Source of the DNA: Flavobacteriales bacterium ALC-1
Lineage (GTDB): Bacteria > Bacteroidota > Bacteroidia > Flavobacteriales > Flavobacteriaceae
Assembly (NCBI GenBank): GCA_000171875.1
Contig: ABHI01000004.1
Location: 169,501 to 233,500, forward strand
Reading direction: 5' to 3'
Length of the DNA: 64,000 nt
The position numbers and the translations under genes were made by a program. The notes under the pieces were generated by a model that saw only the letters and a program-made list of their open reading frames with translations, did no database searches and was not told the origin of the DNA. Below are positions 62,840 to 64,000 of this stretch, in pieces (the first letter of the stretch is position 1; the number at the start of each line of letters is the position of its first letter).

Positions 62840-63282
62840 ATTAATTCTGATTTTAAATCAAAATAGCTTCTTACTATATCTAGCCGCTTTTGAGCAGGAA
62901 ACTTATTTGGTTCTTTTACAATCAATAAATCGTCATTAGAAGCTTTAGCTATAATATGAAAATACTTATCTTCTTTTTGAGTCATTTCTATTTCAGTAAT
63001 TATTGAAAGTGATAATGATTTTTCTCTATAAACGAAACCAATGTAGTCTAGATAAATTCCTTTTATAAGATTATGTTCTTGTATTCTTACTTGCTTCGAA
63101 GTCTTAATAAGGCTATAAATTATTAATGATATTAAAACTCCGAAAATAATTCTATAAACATTGATATTATCACCAGTGATTCTATCTAAAACTGCATAGC
63201 CCCCTGAAGTGACAACCATCATTCCAATAATTTGAATAATAGGGTGAATCAATTCGTCTTTAAACAATATCTTAGAATTCAT
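62836..63282 (-). CDS. two-helix membrane protein of unknown function
   Basis: 148 residues. Two hydrophobic helices (about 14-32, 43-59) precede a soluble domain (VRIQEHNLIKGIYLDYIGFV, EIEMTQKEDKYFHIIAKASN) with a PH/PrgI-like alternation. Not recognised. It lies between the STAS-like gene (1-bp gap) and rnz (overlap), so it is in one transcript with them. Confidence 0.68.
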   Translation of the reverse strand: MNSKILFKDELIHPIIQIIGMMVVTSGGYAVLDRITGDNINVYRIIFGVLISLIIYSLIKTSKQVRIQEHNLIKGIYLDYIGFVYREKSLSLSIITEIEMTQKEDKYFHIIAKASNDDLLIVKEPNKFPAQKRLDIVRSYFDLKSELI

Positions 63283-63283
63283 C

Positions 63284-63616
63284 TTAAAACCCTAAATCGC
63301 GTTCAATATCTTCCATTTCTATAATATCGTAAGCCTCTTGTATAGTAGGCACTACAACTATTTCGTCTGGCATTTCATCCAAATCTGCACTATTAGAAAC
63401 AACTACAAACGATTTTTTTTCTGATCGATGGTTATTACTTAAACGCAAAAACTCAACAATATCTTCTAGTGAGATCTTATCTAAACTAGATAATCTAACT
63501 ATGAGGTGATAATTTTTGTATTTATCATAAGCTTGCTCAATGTTATTGACTAAAGTTTTAACTGAAGCTTTCTCTTGTGCAATTATGGTAATATTTCCGT
63601 CTCTATCAATAATCAT
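63284..63616 (-). CDS. small STAS-like protein
   Basis: 110 residues, beta-alpha pattern (MIIDRDGNITIIAQEKASVK, YHLIVRLSSLDKISLEDIVE, SFVVVSNSADLDEMPDEIVV) like an anti-sigma-antagonist STAS domain without an obvious phosphorylatable Ser pocket. Homologs are sometimes named 'ribonuclease Z' by neighbourhood error; this protein has no metallo-lactamase motif. Follows pyrB by 2 bp. Confidence 0.72.
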   Translation of the reverse strand: MIIDRDGNITIIAQEKASVKTLVNNIEQAYDKYKNYHLIVRLSSLDKISLEDIVEFLRLSNNHRSEKKSFVVVSNSADLDEMPDEIVVVPTIQEAYDIIEMEDIERDLGF

Positions 63617-63618
63617 AG

Positions 63619-64000
63619 CTATTGTTTTATTTTGGATGCTAAAAGGTAAATGACAGCCATTCTCACTGCTACTCCATTTTCTACTTGATTTAAAATAATA
63701 GCTTGTTTAGAATCTGCAACATCACTTGTAATTTCTACTCCACGATTTATTGGACCTGGATGCATAATTACAATGTCTTTATCTATACTGTCGAGCAACT
63801 CCTTATTAACACCAAATTGTTGTGTATATTCTCGTGTTGATGGGAAATAACTAATATCCATACGCTCATTCTGAACACGCAACATATTAGCAACATCACA
63901 CCACTCTAACGCTTTTTTGAGATTAGTCTCAACTTTCACACCAAGTTCTTTTATGTATTTAGGCAAAAGTGTTTTTGGTCCACAAACCATAACATTAGCT
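63619..64000 (-). CDS. pyrB: aspartate carbamoyltransferase catalytic subunit (3' part)
   Basis: C-terminal 127 residues; the frame is open to the window edge. VMVCGPKTLLPKYIKELGVK, IVMHPGPINRGVEI and VENGVAVRMAVIYLL are the conserved C-terminal elements of PyrB (HPGP contacts aspartate). It joins carbamoyl phosphate to aspartate in pyrimidine synthesis. The following small genes (63284, 62836, rnz) run on in the same direction. Confidence 0.92.
   Translation of the reverse strand, partial: ANVMVCGPKTLLPKYIKELGVKVETNLKKALEWCDVANMLRVQNERMDISYFPSTREYTQQFGVNKELLDSIDKDIVIMHPGPINRGVEITSDVADSKQAIILNQVENGVAVRMAVIYLLASKIKQ

Overview
The window is AT-rich, tightly packed chromosomal DNA from a marine-type member of Bacteroidota, most likely family Flavobacteriaceae. 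The evidence is consistent across the window: a type IX secretion (T9SS) adhesin with a gliding-motility C-terminal domain followed by PorP/SprF and OmpA proteins, many Bacteroidota-restricted families (DUF3822, DUF2911, DUF6090), -7 promoter boxes of the form TAnnTTTG, little Shine-Dalgarno signal, and a DnaX without the usual zinc module. I cannot name the genus. GC content was judged by eye, not computed. || Layout. 1-13.3 kb: end of an MFS transporter, a YciO/Sua5 protein, a lipoprotein esterase, a two-lobed aspartyl protease followed by a starch/glycogen-binding-module gene broken by four +1 shifts, a UvrD/PcrA helicase, DsrE-like protein, an M20 amidohydrolase - FMN glutamate-synthase-like - membrane protein operon, and a patatin/M1 aminopeptidase pair. 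13.3-18.5 kb: recG, a DUF2911/TPR protein and an AtoE-type fatty-acid transporter, with dispersed palindromic repeats between genes. || 18.5-24.4 kb: an accessory block of small same-strand genes separated by long imperfect palindromes (about 136-141 bp) whose ends read GCACAAC...GTTGTGC. Genes sit 6-35 bp from these sites. The arrangement resembles an integron cassette array with attC-like sites, but no integrase is present in the window. It is the strongest candidate for something undescribed. || 24.4-31.4 kb: lipoproteins and two tandem clan-AA aspartyl proteases, an Lrp/AsnC regulator with a palindromic operator, a DUF1272 - small membrane protein - GNAT operon, a decayed TlpA-like thiol-disulfide protein, an acyltransferase-type membrane protein and small soluble proteins. 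31.4-36.5 kb (minus strand): acyltransferase, KdnB-like iron-type alcohol dehydrogenase, HAD phosphatase and kdsB, suggesting modification of the lipid A-core sugar Kdo, then DUF4126 and a RecD-like helicase. 36.6-42.7 kb: rsmD, RNase P RNA, dnaX, miaE, a porin-like protein. 42.8-46.3 kb: a polyphosphate cluster (ppx, ppk1, sixA). || 46.5-59.2 kb: a roughly 3,250-residue secreted adhesin built from SprB, HYR-like, cadherin-like and DUF11/DUF7507-like repeats, including an 882-bp tandem duplication, followed at once by its probable SprF partner and an OmpA-type anchor. 59.3-64 kb: a phytanoyl-CoA dioxygenase-like enzyme, a CAP-domain lipoprotein, pdxH, small STAS-like proteins, ribonuclease Z and the 3' part of pyrB. 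No tRNA, rRNA, CRISPR array, insertion sequence or replication origin was recognised.
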